DNA from: Ehrlichia chaffeensis str. Arkansas
Lineage (GTDB): Bacteria; Pseudomonadota; Alphaproteobacteria; Rickettsiales; Anaplasmataceae
Direction of reading: 5' to 3'
NCBI RefSeq assembly: GCF_000013145.1
Contig: NC_007799.1
Span: 1,054,001 to 1,118,000 of the forward strand
DNA length: 64,000 nt
A program made the translations under genes and the position numbers. How positions within the stretch are numbered: position 1 is the stretch's first letter; the number at the start of each line of letters is the position of its first letter. Shown in pieces: positions 30,236 to 40,283 of this stretch. A model generated the notes under the pieces. That model was not told where the DNA came from, searched no databases, and saw nothing but the letters and a program-made list of their open reading frames with translations.

Positions 30236-31555
30236 ATGGTTAAATTTTTTACTTGTTTTTTTACAATCTTCTTCACAATAGCTAATCATGCTTTATCTTT
30301 TAACATTAAAGTTACACATGAAAAGCTAGATAATGGCATGGAAGTATATGTTATCCCTAATCATCGCGCACCCGCAGTTATGCATATGGTATTATATAAA
30401 GTTGGTGGGACTGATGATCCAGTAGGTTATTCTGGACTTGCACATTTTTTTGAACATTTAATGTTCAGTGGTACAGAAAAATTCCCTAATCTTATAACTA
30501 CTCTAAGTGATATAGGCGGAAACTTCAATGCAAGTACATCTGAATTTTGCACTATATATTATGAACTAATACCAAAACAACATTTATCTCTTGCAATGGA
30601 TATTGAATCAGACAGAATGCAAAATTTTAAAATTACTGATAAGGCATTAATAAGAGAGCAAAAGGTAGTATTAGAAGAAAGAAAAATGAGAGTTGAAAGT
30701 CAGGCAAAAAACATACTGCAAGAAGAGATGGAAAACACATTCTATTATAATGGATATGGTAGACCAGTAGTAGGGTGGGAACATGAAATCAGCAATTACA
30801 ATAGAGAAGTTGCTGAAGCATTTTATAAACTTCACTACAGCCCTAACAACGCTATATTAGTTGTAACTGGAGATGTCGATCCACAGGAAACAATCAACCT
30901 TGCACAACAGTACTATGGGAAGATAGAACCTAATCACAAAAAATCCACACGTGTTTTTAGAGCAGAACCTTCACACAAAGCAAACATTACATTAACATTA
31001 GAAGATAGTTCAGTAGAAATCCCAGAATTATTTTTAATGTATCAAATACCAAGCGGTATCGCAAATAAAAACTATATACTCAATATGATGGCAGCAGAAA
31101 TACTTGGTAACGGTAAATTCAGTTTGCTTTACAATGATCTAGTAATGAATAACTCAATAGTCACATCAATAGGCACCAATTATAACTATTTAACTGATAG
31201 TGATAACTACCTCTTTATAGAAGCCGTACCTAAAGATGGGATCTCTACAGAAACTGTAGAAAAAGAAATCCACAAATGTATAAATAGTTATCTTGAAAAT
31301 GGCATTTCACCAGAATATTTAGAAAGTGCAAAACAAAAAGTAAAAGCACACTTAACTTATTCTCTTGATGGATTAAGCTTTATATCATATTTCTACGGCA
31401 TGAACTTAATTCTAGGAGTACCATTATCAGAAATTAACAATATTTACGATACAATAGATAAAATAAAGATTGAGGATATTGATTCCACTATGGAAAACAT
31501 CTTCTTAAAGAACGTAAGATTAGCTGGACATTTATTACCTAAATTGGGAGAATAG
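30236..31555 (+). CDS. M16 zinc peptidase, catalytic-type subunit
   Basis: 439 residues with a signal peptide (about residues 1-21, hydrophobic FFTCFFTIFFTIANHALS). M16 (pitrilysin/MPP) peptidases use an inverted zinc site HxxEH: here HFFEH in GLAHFFEHLMFSGTEKFP, with the second zinc-ligand glutamate in EQKVVLEERKMRVE. C-terminal inactive M16 lobe present. Bacterial periplasmic M16 proteins often work as pairs of one active and one inactive chain. The gene directly after this one lacks the zinc site, which fits. Probable role: degrading peptides such as cleaved signal peptides in the periplasm (inferred). Confidence 0.92.
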   Translation: MVKFFTCFFTIFFTIANHALSFNIKVTHEKLDNGMEVYVIPNHRAPAVMHMVLYKVGGTDDPVGYSGLAHFFEHLMFSGTEKFPNLITTLSDIGGNFNASTSEFCTIYYELIPKQHLSLAMDIESDRMQNFKITDKALIREQKVVLEERKMRVESQAKNILQEEMENTFYYNGYGRPVVGWEHEISNYNREVAEAFYKLHYSPNNAILVVTGDVDPQETINLAQQYYGKIEPNHKKSTRVFRAEPSHKANITLTLEDSSVEIPELFLMYQIPSGIANKNYILNMMAAEILGNGKFSLLYNDLVMNNSIVTSIGTNYNYLTDSDNYLFIEAVPKDGISTETVEKEIHKCINSYLENGISPEYLESAKQKVKAHLTYSLDGLSFISYFYGMNLILGVPLSEINNIYDTIDKIKIEDIDSTMENIFLKNVRLAGHLLPKLGE

Positions 31556-31557
31556 TT

Positions 31558-32913
31558 ATGAGGAATACATTATTCTACATAATAACATTGATTTTTTTTG
31601 CATATAATGCATATGCAGATGATATTAATATCAACATAAAGGAAGCCACTATTAATAATAACATACGCTACTTATATGTTGAACATCACGACTTACCAAC
31701 AATTTCTTTAACACTTGCATTCAAAAAAGCAGGATATGCATATGATGCTTCTGACAAACAAGGACTTGCACATTTCACATCACAAATATTACAAGAAGGA
31801 TCAGAAAGTAATCATGCTCTAGAATTTGCAAAACAATTAGAAGGTAAAGGTATAGACTTAAAATTTCATGTAGACATAGATAATTTCTATATATCTATAA
31901 AAACACTATCAGAAAACTTTGAAGAAGCTTTAACTTTATTAAGTGATTGCTTATTCAATCCAGTAACTGACCCAGAAATATTTCATAGGGTAATAGCAGA
32001 ACAAAGTGCACATGTAAAATCTTTATATGGATCTCCTAAATTCATAGCAGCAACTGAAATTAATCATGCCATATTTAAAGGACACCCATACTCTAATAAA
32101 ATCTATGGTACATTAAATACTATTAACAACATTACCCAAGAAGATGTATCATCATACATAAAAAACAGTTTTGATAAGGACCAAATCGTCATTAGTGCAG
32201 CAGGAGATATAGATTCAGCAAAACTATCGAATTTATTAGATAAATATATCCTATCAAAATTACCGTCTGGTAATAACAAAAATACTATACCAGATGCCAC
32301 CGTTAACAGAGAACAGAAACTCTTATATGTAAGAAGAAATGTACCACAAAGTGTCATAATGTTTGCTACAGACACAGTATCATACAATGACGAGGATTAT
32401 TATGCATCCAACTTATTCAACAATATGCTAGGAGGATTAAGCCTTAATTCAATATTGATGATAGAGTTACGAGACAAATTAGGACTAACTTACCATGCTA
32501 GTAGCATGCTAGATAATATGAATCATAGTAACGTGTTACTCGGCATAATAACTACTGATAATACTACAGTAACAAAATGCATATCTGTATTAAAAGAAAT
32601 TATAGAAAATATTAAAAATAATGGAATTAATCAGGAAACTTTTTTAACTGCAAAATCTAGTATTACTAATTCTTTCATTTTATCAATGTTAAACAATGAT
32701 AATGTTGCAAATACATTATTAAACCTACAATTACGCGGTCTAGATCCAAGTTATATAAACAAACATAATTCCTACTATAAAACCCTCACAATAGAAGAAG
32801 TAACCAAAGTTGCTAGGAAAATCTTATCTAATGATTTAGTAATAATTGAAGTGGGAAAAAACAATAATATAAACGGTAAACAGATAGAAGCTAAAGAAAA
32901 CATACTTGGCTAA
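31558..32913 (+). CDS. M16 family protein, non-catalytic partner
   Basis: 451 residues with a signal peptide (1-20, ending AYA). It shares the two-lobe M16 fold with the preceding gene: GYAYDASDKQGLAHFTSQIL aligns with its active site, but HxxEH has become HFTSQ, so zinc binding and catalysis are lost. The later motif GGLSLNSILMIELRDKLGLT is characteristic of M16 C-terminal lobes. It starts two bases after the upstream stop, with GGGAG as ribosome binding site inside that gene's end, so the two are translated together and likely form a heterodimer as in mitochondrial processing peptidase. Confidence 0.9.
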   Translation: MRNTLFYIITLIFFAYNAYADDININIKEATINNNIRYLYVEHHDLPTISLTLAFKKAGYAYDASDKQGLAHFTSQILQEGSESNHALEFAKQLEGKGIDLKFHVDIDNFYISIKTLSENFEEALTLLSDCLFNPVTDPEIFHRVIAEQSAHVKSLYGSPKFIAATEINHAIFKGHPYSNKIYGTLNTINNITQEDVSSYIKNSFDKDQIVISAAGDIDSAKLSNLLDKYILSKLPSGNNKNTIPDATVNREQKLLYVRRNVPQSVIMFATDTVSYNDEDYYASNLFNNMLGGLSLNSILMIELRDKLGLTYHASSMLDNMNHSNVLLGIITTDNTTVTKCISVLKEIIENIKNNGINQETFLTAKSSITNSFILSMLNNDNVANTLLNLQLRGLDPSYINKHNSYYKTLTIEEVTKVARKILSNDLVIIEVGKNNNINGKQIEAKENILG

Positions 32914-33288
32914 TTTATTATAAGTATGCTGTTAGCTATATAAACACAGTAATCACATCTACTTTAGATTAGGTAGTACCATTCATTAATATATAGCAAA
33001 AGCAGCATACTTTCAACTTAAAGTTACAATTCCATAAACACAAAATAAAATAATTGATAAATCAATAATGCTTAAATAACTACGTACAATTTATTAAAAA
33101 TAAAAGGTTAGTATCTATTAAAATCAGTATACTCCTTAATTAAAAATTTTTAGTATTTTACACATGTGATTTTTTTCATAGTAATTATGTTTCAACAGAA
33201 TAAATTACTAGAGGTTGTATTTGTATTCTTGACAAAATCATATGAATAAATTAAAATTCTCAAGTGTTTAGTCTTAACGGTATTAATT
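32914..33288. other. Spacer with promoter upstream of a membrane protein gene
   Basis: About 375 bases. The left part shows nothing recognisable; the right end carries the strongest promoter seen in the window, listed separately. Confidence 0.5.
33229..33257 (+). promoter_or_regulatory. Near-consensus sigma-70 promoter
   Basis: TTGACA at 33229-33234, exactly 17 bases, then TAAAAT at 33252-33257: a perfect -35 and five of six bases of the -10. The start codon of the next gene is 31 bases further on, so the leader is short. Confidence 0.75.
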
Positions 33289-33957
33289 ATGAAAAACAAT
33301 CCAACAGGACCAATAACGTCTGATTTTTCTGTTCAAAGATTAATGTTACTGGTGTCGGTAATATCTTTTGCGGCGTTAATTATGTCTGCTCTAGTTGCTC
33401 TTAAAAGTAATCAACTCAGTTTTAGTAATGCATATTGTATAGCTACAATCGCAGCTGCTGCAGTGTTTATGTTCTGTGCTACAGCATCATTAATATCTTC
33501 TTGCTGCAGGAGAAGCCAAACAACAAATAAGTCACAGATCAAGAAAAATTTTGGGCGAAAGGATAGTAGTGCATCTATAATATTATATACATTAGGTGGG
33601 TTATCCCTCATAGCAACTTCTGTATGTGCTGGATTGATGCTTAGAGATCCTACGGTGTCATTGCTCCCGTCATTTGCACAGTTCATGAACAACCCTCTCA
33701 AATTTCCATTAGCTATTGCATTTGCTGTCAGTGCAGCTGTATTAGCATGTACAATTATAGCACTTGCTCTCAAGCATATCATAGCACCAGATTTACAAAA
33801 TCATGTTACAGTTATAGGAACTTCTGAGATGGTAGATGTTGCAGCAAGAGATGAGTGTGAAAATTTAATGCAAACACTCGGATTAGAGCCATCACACTTA
33901 TCCTCTTTAAATGTGATATCATTTGCTGATACTATGCAGCAGCAATTACCAAAATAA
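33289..33957 (+). CDS. Hypothetical membrane protein, four helices
   Basis: 222 residues, not recognised. Four hydrophobic segments are visible at about 18-38, 47-70, 95-117 and 138-162, followed by a soluble C-terminal tail of about 55 residues. A cysteine pair with basic residues (SSCCRRSQ) follows helix two. Codon use looks less AT-skewed than in neighbouring genes. It stands alone behind a near-consensus promoter, with lspA convergent downstream, so it is likely well expressed. Probably an inner-membrane protein restricted to Ehrlichia and relatives; the taxonomic restriction is a guess. Confidence 0.8.
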   Translation: MKNNPTGPITSDFSVQRLMLLVSVISFAALIMSALVALKSNQLSFSNAYCIATIAAAAVFMFCATASLISSCCRRSQTTNKSQIKKNFGRKDSSASIILYTLGGLSLIATSVCAGLMLRDPTVSLLPSFAQFMNNPLKFPLAIAFAVSAAVLACTIIALALKHIIAPDLQNHVTVIGTSEMVDVAARDECENLMQTLGLEPSHLSSLNVISFADTMQQQLPK

Positions 33958-34125
33958 CAGTAGATGTTAATGTTTAAAATCAACCATTAAGTGTGTGTTT
34001 CAGTAGACAGTAGTTCATGGTTTAATCTTGTTGTTGGTTTTCATTCTTTGTTAATAGCATCTTTAAGTAGTTCTTTCATCTATATTATAAAGTTATACAA
34101 GTTAAAGAATGATAAAGTTAGTAAG

Positions 34126-34566
34126 TTATTTTGTAAAATTATTAGCTCTTACCATTATTATAATACCTAAGAATATAAAAGAATCTGCTAAGTTGAATGC
34201 AGGCCAGTGCCATTTATTAATATAGAAATCTATAAAATCATAGACAGCTCCATATTTTACTCTGTCTACTATATTCCCTACTGACCCCCCAATAATAATA
34301 GCAAGAGGTAATCTATGTGATAAACGTATTACTAAAAAATAAAACAAAACAAACGTAATTAAGATGGAAATACTACAGAAAATAAGGTTACTATACATGA
34401 AATCATGTAACATACCGAAGCTTATTCCAGTATTCCATACTGTAGAAAATCGCAAAAAACTAAATATCTCTATTATTCTTGTATCTCCTACTAAACTCAT
34501 TACGTACCACTTACTAAGTTGATCTACAAGAACTAATATACATATTATCAATACATATTTTTTCAT
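34126..34566 (-). CDS. lspA: Lipoprotein signal peptidase (signal peptidase II)
   Basis: 146 residues with four transmembrane helices. It removes the signal peptide of prolipoproteins after lipid modification, at the inner membrane. Family motifs: DQLSKWYV in the first helix region, FSTVWNTGISFGML, GGSVGNIVDRVKYGAVYDFI with the first catalytic Asp, and FNLADSFIFLG with the second. Length is typical. Downstream of ribF on the same strand, an order common in Proteobacteria (ribF-(ileS)-lspA). Confidence 0.95.
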   Translation of the reverse strand: MKKYVLIICILVLVDQLSKWYVMSLVGDTRIIEIFSFLRFSTVWNTGISFGMLHDFMYSNLIFCSISILITFVLFYFLVIRLSHRLPLAIIIGGSVGNIVDRVKYGAVYDFIDFYINKWHWPAFNLADSFIFLGIIIMVRANNFTK

Positions 34567-34746
34567 AAACTCTGCTACTTGGCAATACCTTTATCAACTT
34601 ACCACATTAACTGAGTATAAAACCCTATATGCCTATCCACGTAATTCAGTAAGTTGACTTATAAGCATATACTTATACATATCTTGCATCAACTTTTTTC
34701 CATTTAAGCAATATCTCTATTAATCTACTGTACTATAGCTAAACAT

Positions 34747-35700
34747 TTACACTACTTCGTCATCTTTGCTCCCAATATACTTTAAACTTTTCTTTACTTG
34801 AATAATATCCTCGTTAATCTGCTGTTTTAACTGCTCAATACTACTAAATTTACGTTCAGGACGTATGAAGTCCAATAACTGAATAGCTACATGCTGATTA
34901 TATATATCACTATCAAAATCAAAAATATGCATTTCCAATATAGGAAAACTTAAATCATTAAATGTAGGTCTAAATCCAATATTAACTATCCCATTTAACC
35001 ACACATTATTATCATCTATTTTTATACATGCAGAATACACCCCAACTCTAGGCACTAATATATGTTTAATATCAACATTAACTGTAGGAAAACCAATAAC
35101 GCGGCCCCTAGCCAATCCTTTTATCACTTTGCCATTAATTTGATACGGTCTACCCAAAATCTTACTTGCTAAGTCTACTTTTCCTTCAGACAAATACTCT
35201 CTAATCAATGAAGAAGAGCATAATTTATCATTTATAAAAATAGGATCTATTCTTACAATTTCATAATCATAAATATTTGCATAAGAATATAACAAATCTA
35301 TGTTACCTAAACATTTATGTCCAAAAAAACAACTATGTCCTACTACAATATATTTTATTCTACAACTATTTACTAATACATCCTTTATAAAAGCATCCGG
35401 AGAAAGCTGTGCAAAACTTTCATTAAAATCAATAATATATAGATAATCTATACCATAGCTTTGCAACAATTCTATCTTTTGCTCAAGATCTAATAACAAA
35501 AAATTTTGTTTATTACGCAAATACTCAGCAGGATGTGGAGAAAATGTAATAACCACAGATGTTATCTTTTCTCTAACTGAAATATTTTTTATTGCATTAA
35601 TTATAGACTGATGTCCTAAATGTATTCCATCAAAATTCCCAAAAGCAAGAACACTATTTACATTACCTTTTTGGTTAGGATAACCATATATTATTTTCAT
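34747..35700 (-). CDS. ribF: Bifunctional riboflavin kinase / FAD synthetase
   Basis: 317 residues. Converts riboflavin to FMN and then FAD. The N-terminal adenylyltransferase domain shows GNFDGIHLGHQSIIN (residues about 22-36) and FSPHPAEYL. The C-terminal kinase domain shows GRPYQINGKVIKGLARGRVI, GFPTVN and a final acidic/basic helix. Length matches the family. It is transcribed toward lspA and divergent from grxC, with an 84-base gap to the latter. Flavin supply serves the respiratory flavoproteins (SdhA, Nuo) of this aerobic parasite. Confidence 0.96.
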   Translation of the reverse strand: MKIIYGYPNQKGNVNSVLAFGNFDGIHLGHQSIINAIKNISVREKITSVVITFSPHPAEYLRNKQNFLLLDLEQKIELLQSYGIDYLYIIDFNESFAQLSPDAFIKDVLVNSCRIKYIVVGHSCFFGHKCLGNIDLLYSYANIYDYEIVRIDPIFINDKLCSSSLIREYLSEGKVDLASKILGRPYQINGKVIKGLARGRVIGFPTVNVDIKHILVPRVGVYSACIKIDDNNVWLNGIVNIGFRPTFNDLSFPILEMHIFDFDSDIYNQHVAIQLLDFIRPERKFSSIEQLKQQINEDIIQVKKSLKYIGSKDDEVV

Positions 35701-35784
35701 AATAAAATTTTATAAAATTCCTATATTTACTTTTTGCTATTACTATGATATCCAGAAATTCAGTTAATCATAGGATACATTATA

Positions 35785-36030
35785 GTGATAAAAGTGAAAA
35801 TATATACTAAAGACTTCTGCCCTTATTGTACTAAAGCAAAGGCTTTATTCAACAAAAAAAACATTCCTTTTGAAGAAATTGACATTACAGGCAACAATTC
35901 TTTGCTAGAACAAATGATACAACAATCAAACGGCATGAAGACTGTACCCCAAATATTTATTAATGATCAACATATAGGTGGCTGTGATGATTTATATAAA
36001 CTGTATGAGTCAGGTAAACTAGAATTATAG
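35785..36030 (+). CDS. grxC: Glutaredoxin 3
   Basis: 81 residues. Dithiol glutaredoxin with the active site CPYC (FCPYCTKAKALF, residues about 11-14 of the motif), the TVPQIFIND cis-proline loop and the GGCDDLY glutathione-binding motif. It reduces disulfides and glutathionylated proteins in the cytosol. Length is standard. Its last 53 codons and about 60 bases of flank are duplicated directly downstream, leaving a non-functional fragment. Confidence 0.95.
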   Translation: MIKVKIYTKDFCPYCTKAKALFNKKNIPFEEIDITGNNSLLEQMIQQSNGMKTVPQIFINDQHIGGCDDLYKLYESGKLEL

Positions 36031-36299
36031 TAACAGCTGTACATATCTGTTTTTTAGCTAACATTCCTCCTCTATACAAATCAACTTGAAGAAATTGACA
36101 TTACAGGCAACAATTCTTTGCTAGAACAAATGATACAACAATCGAACGGTATGAAGACTGTACCCCAAAATTTATTAATGATCAACACATAGGTGGCTGT
36201 GATGATTTATATAAATTGTACGAGTCAGGCACACTAGAATTATAGTAACAGCTATACATATCTGTTTTTTAGCTAACATCCCTCTATACAAATCAACAT
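35872..36299 (+). repeat. Two-copy tandem duplication of the grxC 3' end (216 bp unit)
   Basis: Copy 1 (35872-36087) covers the second two-thirds of grxC, its stop and flank. Copy 2 (36088-36299) repeats it at an offset of 216 bases with only a handful of changes. Confidence 0.93.
36088..36245 (+). pseudogene. grxC C-terminal fragment
   Basis: Duplicate of the glutaredoxin tail (EEIDITGNNSLLEQMIQQSN...). It lacks the CPYC active site. A small deletion in the run at about 36166-36172 (CCCCAAATATTT to CCCCAAAATTT) shifts the frame before GGCDDLY. Confidence 0.85.
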
Positions 36300-36380
36300 T
36301 ACACCTAATTTTTAGATTATAAAGTTGCACATGTAGTTTTTCTTATAAGATCCAATCTGCAACACATTCAATGATAAGCT

Positions 36381-36790
36381 TAGGTTTATGTGACCATAAA
36401 ATACTAACCTTTCTTCAATTAACCTTTAAAACATTAGCCCTAATTAATTTCACACCTGTTTAACTACTATGCAACGTAACTTGCCAGATAAATCATCGTG
36501 GTAAGTACAGAATTTTAATCCATAACGATATACTACCCTATGAATCTGATGTTGACTTCCCCTATTTCCAAAATAGCTATACCTAGGTTTATGTAACCAT
36601 AAAATACTAACCTTTCTTCACATTAACCTTAAAACATTAGCCCTAATTAATTTCACATCTGTTTAACTACTATGCAACGTAACTTGCCAGATAAATCATT
36701 GTGGTAAGTACAGAATTTTAATCCATAACGATGCACTATTCTATGAATCTGATGTTGATCTTCCCCTATTTCCAAAATAGCTACACCATT
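36381..36790 (-). repeat. Two-copy tandem duplication of the prmC 3' end (~203 bp unit)
   Basis: The last 46 or so codons of prmC plus about 70 bases of downstream flank (about 36584-36790) are repeated at 36381-36585, offset about 203 bases. The extra copy has lost one base near 36555 and some other positions, and carries no start. Confidence 0.92.
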
Positions 36791-37495
36791 CTGCTTTAAA
36801 CATCTTTTTATGATTACAAAAATTTGTGAATAAATTTCTAATCCTATTGGCCCACCATCCAAAGCTACCATTGGCTCATGTAATTTTACTTCCGGCTGTA
36901 ATGTAGTAATTTTACTCCTTCTAATATACGGAGGATTACTAACTATCAAATCAAAAGTATCATAGCAAGTGTTCCAAGAGGATAATCTCATCTTTATCCT
37001 ACTATATAATCCATGATTTTTAAAATTCTGATATGCAACTCTATAAGCTTTAACACTTTTTTCAATAGCTATACCAACAGCATTTCTATACCTTAATAAT
37101 AAAATTGATAATAAACATCCACTCCCTGTACCAAAATCTCCTATAATTAACCTACGATTCTTACAAGGATACATTGCAAACACAGAGGAAATGATCGTTT
37201 CACTATCTGGTCTAGGATCTAAAACATCAGAATTGACAATAAAATCCGTACTCCAAAATTCCCTTTTACCTATAATATGTGATATAGGTATATTAGTAGA
37301 ACGTTGTTTCACCATTTTCCAAAATACTTCCACATCACATTTATTAATAGGCATATGTGGATCAAGTATAGTAACTAAGTTTTCAGTGTTAATAAGATGC
37401 TTTATTATTATCTCTACATCACGTTTTGGATTGTCTATGTTATAAGTAGATAAAAAATCAACAGCTCTATTAAATAAAGAAATTACAGTATCCAT
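36653..37495 (-). CDS. prmC: Release factor glutamine methyltransferase PrmC
   Basis: 280 residues. Methylates the GGQ glutamine of peptide release factors using S-adenosylmethionine. Visible: helical N-terminal domain, the PISHIIGKREFW motif, DPRPDSETII, the SAM-binding loop IGDFGTGSGCLLSILLL, and the catalytic NPPY in DLIVSNPPYIRRSK. Length is typical. It starts six bases after the map gene's end on the same strand, so the two are likely co-transcribed. Its 3' end is tandemly duplicated downstream. Confidence 0.95.
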   Translation of the reverse strand: MDTVISLFNRAVDFLSTYNIDNPKRDVEIIIKHLINTENLVTILDPHMPINKCDVEVFWKMVKQRSTNIPISHIIGKREFWSTDFIVNSDVLDPRPDSETIISSVFAMYPCKNRRLIIGDFGTGSGCLLSILLLRYRNAVGIAIEKSVKAYRVAYQNFKNHGLYSRIKMRLSSWNTCYDTFDLIVSNPPYIRRSKITTLQPEVKLHEPMVALDGGPIGLEIYSQIFVIIKRCLKQNGVAILEIGEDQHQIHRIVHRYGLKFCTYHNDLSGKLRCIVVKQM

Positions 37496-37501
37496 AATAA
37501 A

Positions 37502-38302
37502 TTAGCATACATAAGGAGGATAATGCATATTTTGTGGAGATAATGTAAATATTTCTACTCCATTCTCAGTAACACCCAAAGAATGTTCAAATTGCGCTGA
37601 CAAAGATAAATCTCGAGTTGTAACAGTCCATCCATCTTTTTTACTAAGTACAGTATCACATCTTCCGGCATTTATCATTGGCTCTATTGTAAAAAACATG
37701 CCTTCTCTAATAATTACAGGATCATCCGGATCATAATAATGTACTACATTCGGCGAAGCATGAAATACCCTACCTAACCCATGCCCACAATAATCACGAA
37801 CAATAGAATAACCATATTTCTTCATCTCTTTTTCAATAGCCAAACCAATCTGATTAAGCTTTTGTCCAGGTATCACTTGTTCAATCGCTACAGTTAATGC
37901 TCTATATGCAGCTTCACATAAACGTTTTGCTTTAATCGATGGCTCCCCAACCCAATACATTCTACTAGTATCTCCATGCCAACCGTCTAGTATAACAGTG
38001 ACATCTATATTCACAATATCACCTTCTTTTAAAGGCAAATCATCAGGAATACCATGACATACAACAAAATTTTTCGAGGTACAAATAGACTTAGGGTATC
38101 CCCTATATCCAAGCGGAGCAGGAATTGCACCAGCGTTAATAATAAAATCATGACATAAATCGTTAAGCTCATTGCTAGAAACTCCTGGTTTTACATATGG
38201 AGTAATAAAATCTAACACCTCTGCTGCAAGCCTTCCAGCATTATGCATATACTTAAAGTCTTCTTTACTATGAATAGTGATACTTCTTCCTAAATTTCCC
38301 AT
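37502..38302 (-). CDS. map: Methionine aminopeptidase, type I
   Basis: 266 residues. Removes the initiator methionine from nascent proteins. The five metal ligands of the family are visible: Asp in NIDVTVILDGWHGDTSRMY (two Asp), His in GHGLGRVFHASPNV, Glu in FFTIEPMIN and Glu in QFEHSLGVTENG. The substrate-positioning His lies in VVCHGIPDD. No N-terminal zinc-finger extension. Probable first gene of a map-prmC pair. Confidence 0.97.
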   Translation of the reverse strand: MGNLGRSITIHSKEDFKYMHNAGRLAAEVLDFITPYVKPGVSSNELNDLCHDFIINAGAIPAPLGYRGYPKSICTSKNFVVCHGIPDDLPLKEGDIVNIDVTVILDGWHGDTSRMYWVGEPSIKAKRLCEAAYRALTVAIEQVIPGQKLNQIGLAIEKEMKKYGYSIVRDYCGHGLGRVFHASPNVVHYYDPDDPVIIREGMFFTIEPMINAGRCDTVLSKKDGWTVTTRDLSLSAQFEHSLGVTENGVEIFTLSPQNMHYPPYVC

Positions 38303-38635
38303 ATTCTCTATAACCTTTAATCCTAGACCTAAACTATTGTATTAATACTCTAATGCCTAATATCCTTATACTAGAACCAATACCCATCATTTTAAACAAT
38401 TTTAAACACTTGAAATAAGACAAATATACTGTAATGTATTAGAGTAGGCAAAAGGAATTATTCAGAAATCCCTATATATTTAAGTACACTAAGTAGTATT
38501 TCATCAGCTACTATAATTCTTAAATTACATTATTTTTAGACATAATAGAACATAAACTTTCCATGAGCTCTATATTTTACAAGACTATCTTCAAGAAAGC
38601 ATTTAAGTACATTCCATAATTAACAACAACCAGAA
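38303..38635. other. Spacer sucB / map
   Basis: About 330 AT-rich bases between two minus-strand genes. It should hold the map promoter; nothing else is recognisable. Confidence 0.4.
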
Positions 38636-39850
38636 TTATACCTCTAAAAACATCCTACTAGGATCTTCAATATATTGCTTTATTCTAACTAAAAATGTAA
38701 CAGCACCTTGTCCATCAACAATTCTATGATCATAAGATAAAGCAATATACATCATTGGTCTAATTTCTATAGTCTTATCATCAATTGCAACAGGACGCTT
38801 TTGTATTGAATGCATCCCTAAAATTCCAGACTGAGGAGGATTAATTATAGGAGTAGACAGCAAAGACCCATACACACCTCCATTGGTGATAGTAAATGTT
38901 GCACCTGCCATATCAGCAACTTCCAACTTTCCTTCCCTAGCTTTTTTCCCTAAAGAAGCTAACGTTGATTCAAGATCAGCAAAAGACATTTTATCAGCAT
39001 CACGTATTACTGGAACAACCAATCCCTTATCTGTTCCTACTGCAATACCCATGTCATAATAATGCTTATAAACAATCTCATTACCTGATATCTCAGCATT
39101 GATTATTGGTAGTTCTTTTAATGCTAGCACCACTGCCTTTATAAAGAACGACATAAAACCAAGCTTAATACCATATTTCTTTTCAAAAGTTTCTCTATAC
39201 TTAGCACGAAGATCCATCACATTCTTCATATCAACTTCGTTAAAAGTTGTTAATATCGCAGCAGTATTTTGAGATTCCTTTAATCTTGCAGCAATTACCT
39301 GTCTGATCTTACTCATTTTTACACGTTCTTCTCTTTTCTCTTCAGATACAACAGATAAACTACTAATACTATTTGCTTTAGTATTATCTTCTTCAGAAGC
39401 AAGTTTCATATAATTTAACACATCAGATTTTGTAATGCGACCTCCAATACCAGAACCACTCACCTGACTTTTATCAATCACATTTTCTTCCATAATCTTC
39501 ATTGCAGATGGAGCATCCTTTTTCTGTATAAATTGTTGCATGTCATCAGCTACTGTAACAGTAGTACTATGTGCAGTGTTCCCCTCAGATGGCTTAACAG
39601 CATTCGATTTTACAGTATTTATTGTACATAAAACTTGCCCTCTCTGTATGATTTCCTCATCAACAACAAATATTTCATTAATAATACCATCTTCAGGAGA
39701 TACAATTTCAAGCGAGGTCTTGTCAGTTTCTATGATAAATAACATATCACCTTGTTTCACACTATCACCAACATTCACTGAGACTCTAATTGGAGCCTCT
39801 AATATTGACTCACCACCAAGATTTTCAGCCTTTACTTGTATTTCACTCAT
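38636..39850 (-). CDS. sucB: Dihydrolipoyllysine succinyltransferase (2-oxoglutarate dehydrogenase E2)
   Basis: 404 residues. The E2 core of the 2-oxoglutarate dehydrogenase complex of the TCA cycle transfers the succinyl group to CoA. Domains: one lipoyl domain (residues 1-75) with the lipoylated Lys in [10 protein letters not shown] (Lys44); an E3-binding domain at about 110-150 ([19 protein letters not shown]); and a catalytic domain ending [16 protein letters not shown], where His375 and Asp379 are the active-site pair. A single lipoyl domain and the length fit SucB rather than PdhC. Glutamate-fed TCA flux is the main carbon use known for Ehrlichia. Confidence 0.94.
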   Translation of the reverse strand: MSEIQVKAENLGGESILEAPIRVSVNVGDSVKQGDMLFIIETDKTSLEIVSPEDGIINEIFVVDEEIIQRGQVLCTINTVKSNAVKPSEGNTAHSTTVTVADDMQQFIQKKDAPSAMKIMEENVIDKSQVSGSGIGGRITKSDVLNYMKLASEEDNTKANSISSLSVVSEEKREERVKMSKIRQVIAARLKESQNTAAILTTFNEVDMKNVMDLRAKYRETFEKKYGIKLGFMSFFIKAVVLALKELPIINAEISGNEIVYKHYYDMGIAVGTDKGLVVPVIRDADKMSFADLESTLASLGKKAREGKLEVADMAGATFTITNGGVYGSLLSTPIINPPQSGILGMHSIQKRPVAIDDKTIEIRPMMYIALSYDHRIVDGQGAVTFLVRIKQYIEDPSRMFLEV

Positions 39851-40283
39851 AAAATGTACCTTAAAAAAACTCTCTACACAGACTTAGTTGTACATGCCAC
39901 TATACCATAAGCATGACTCACAATTATGATTCAAACCATGACAAAAATTCAATATTTAAATCTCATTTTATACTTAAATAGAAATCTGACTTACAACAAT
40001 AATACATTACTACTAAAGTATTACAATCATATATTCTACATAATACTAATCTTTACTCATTGATATTACTTTCAATAAAAATTTAATAATCAACATATAT
40101 TGCTATACCTTTCATTTGATTTACTATCAACATCACATAGTACAACAAGTACACATTTATTATAACATTATCACAACTTTAACATTTAACTCAATAATAA
40201 AGCGTTATTGAAATTCAATAAACAACTTTTACACAAAAATAGTAATCAGCATAAATCTTCTCCTAACAATTTGCTGTAGTTTA
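39851..40283. other. Spacer upstream of sucB
   Basis: About 430 AT-rich bases between two minus-strand genes. No gene, repeat or hairpin that I can support; presumably contains the sucB promoter. Confidence 0.4.
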
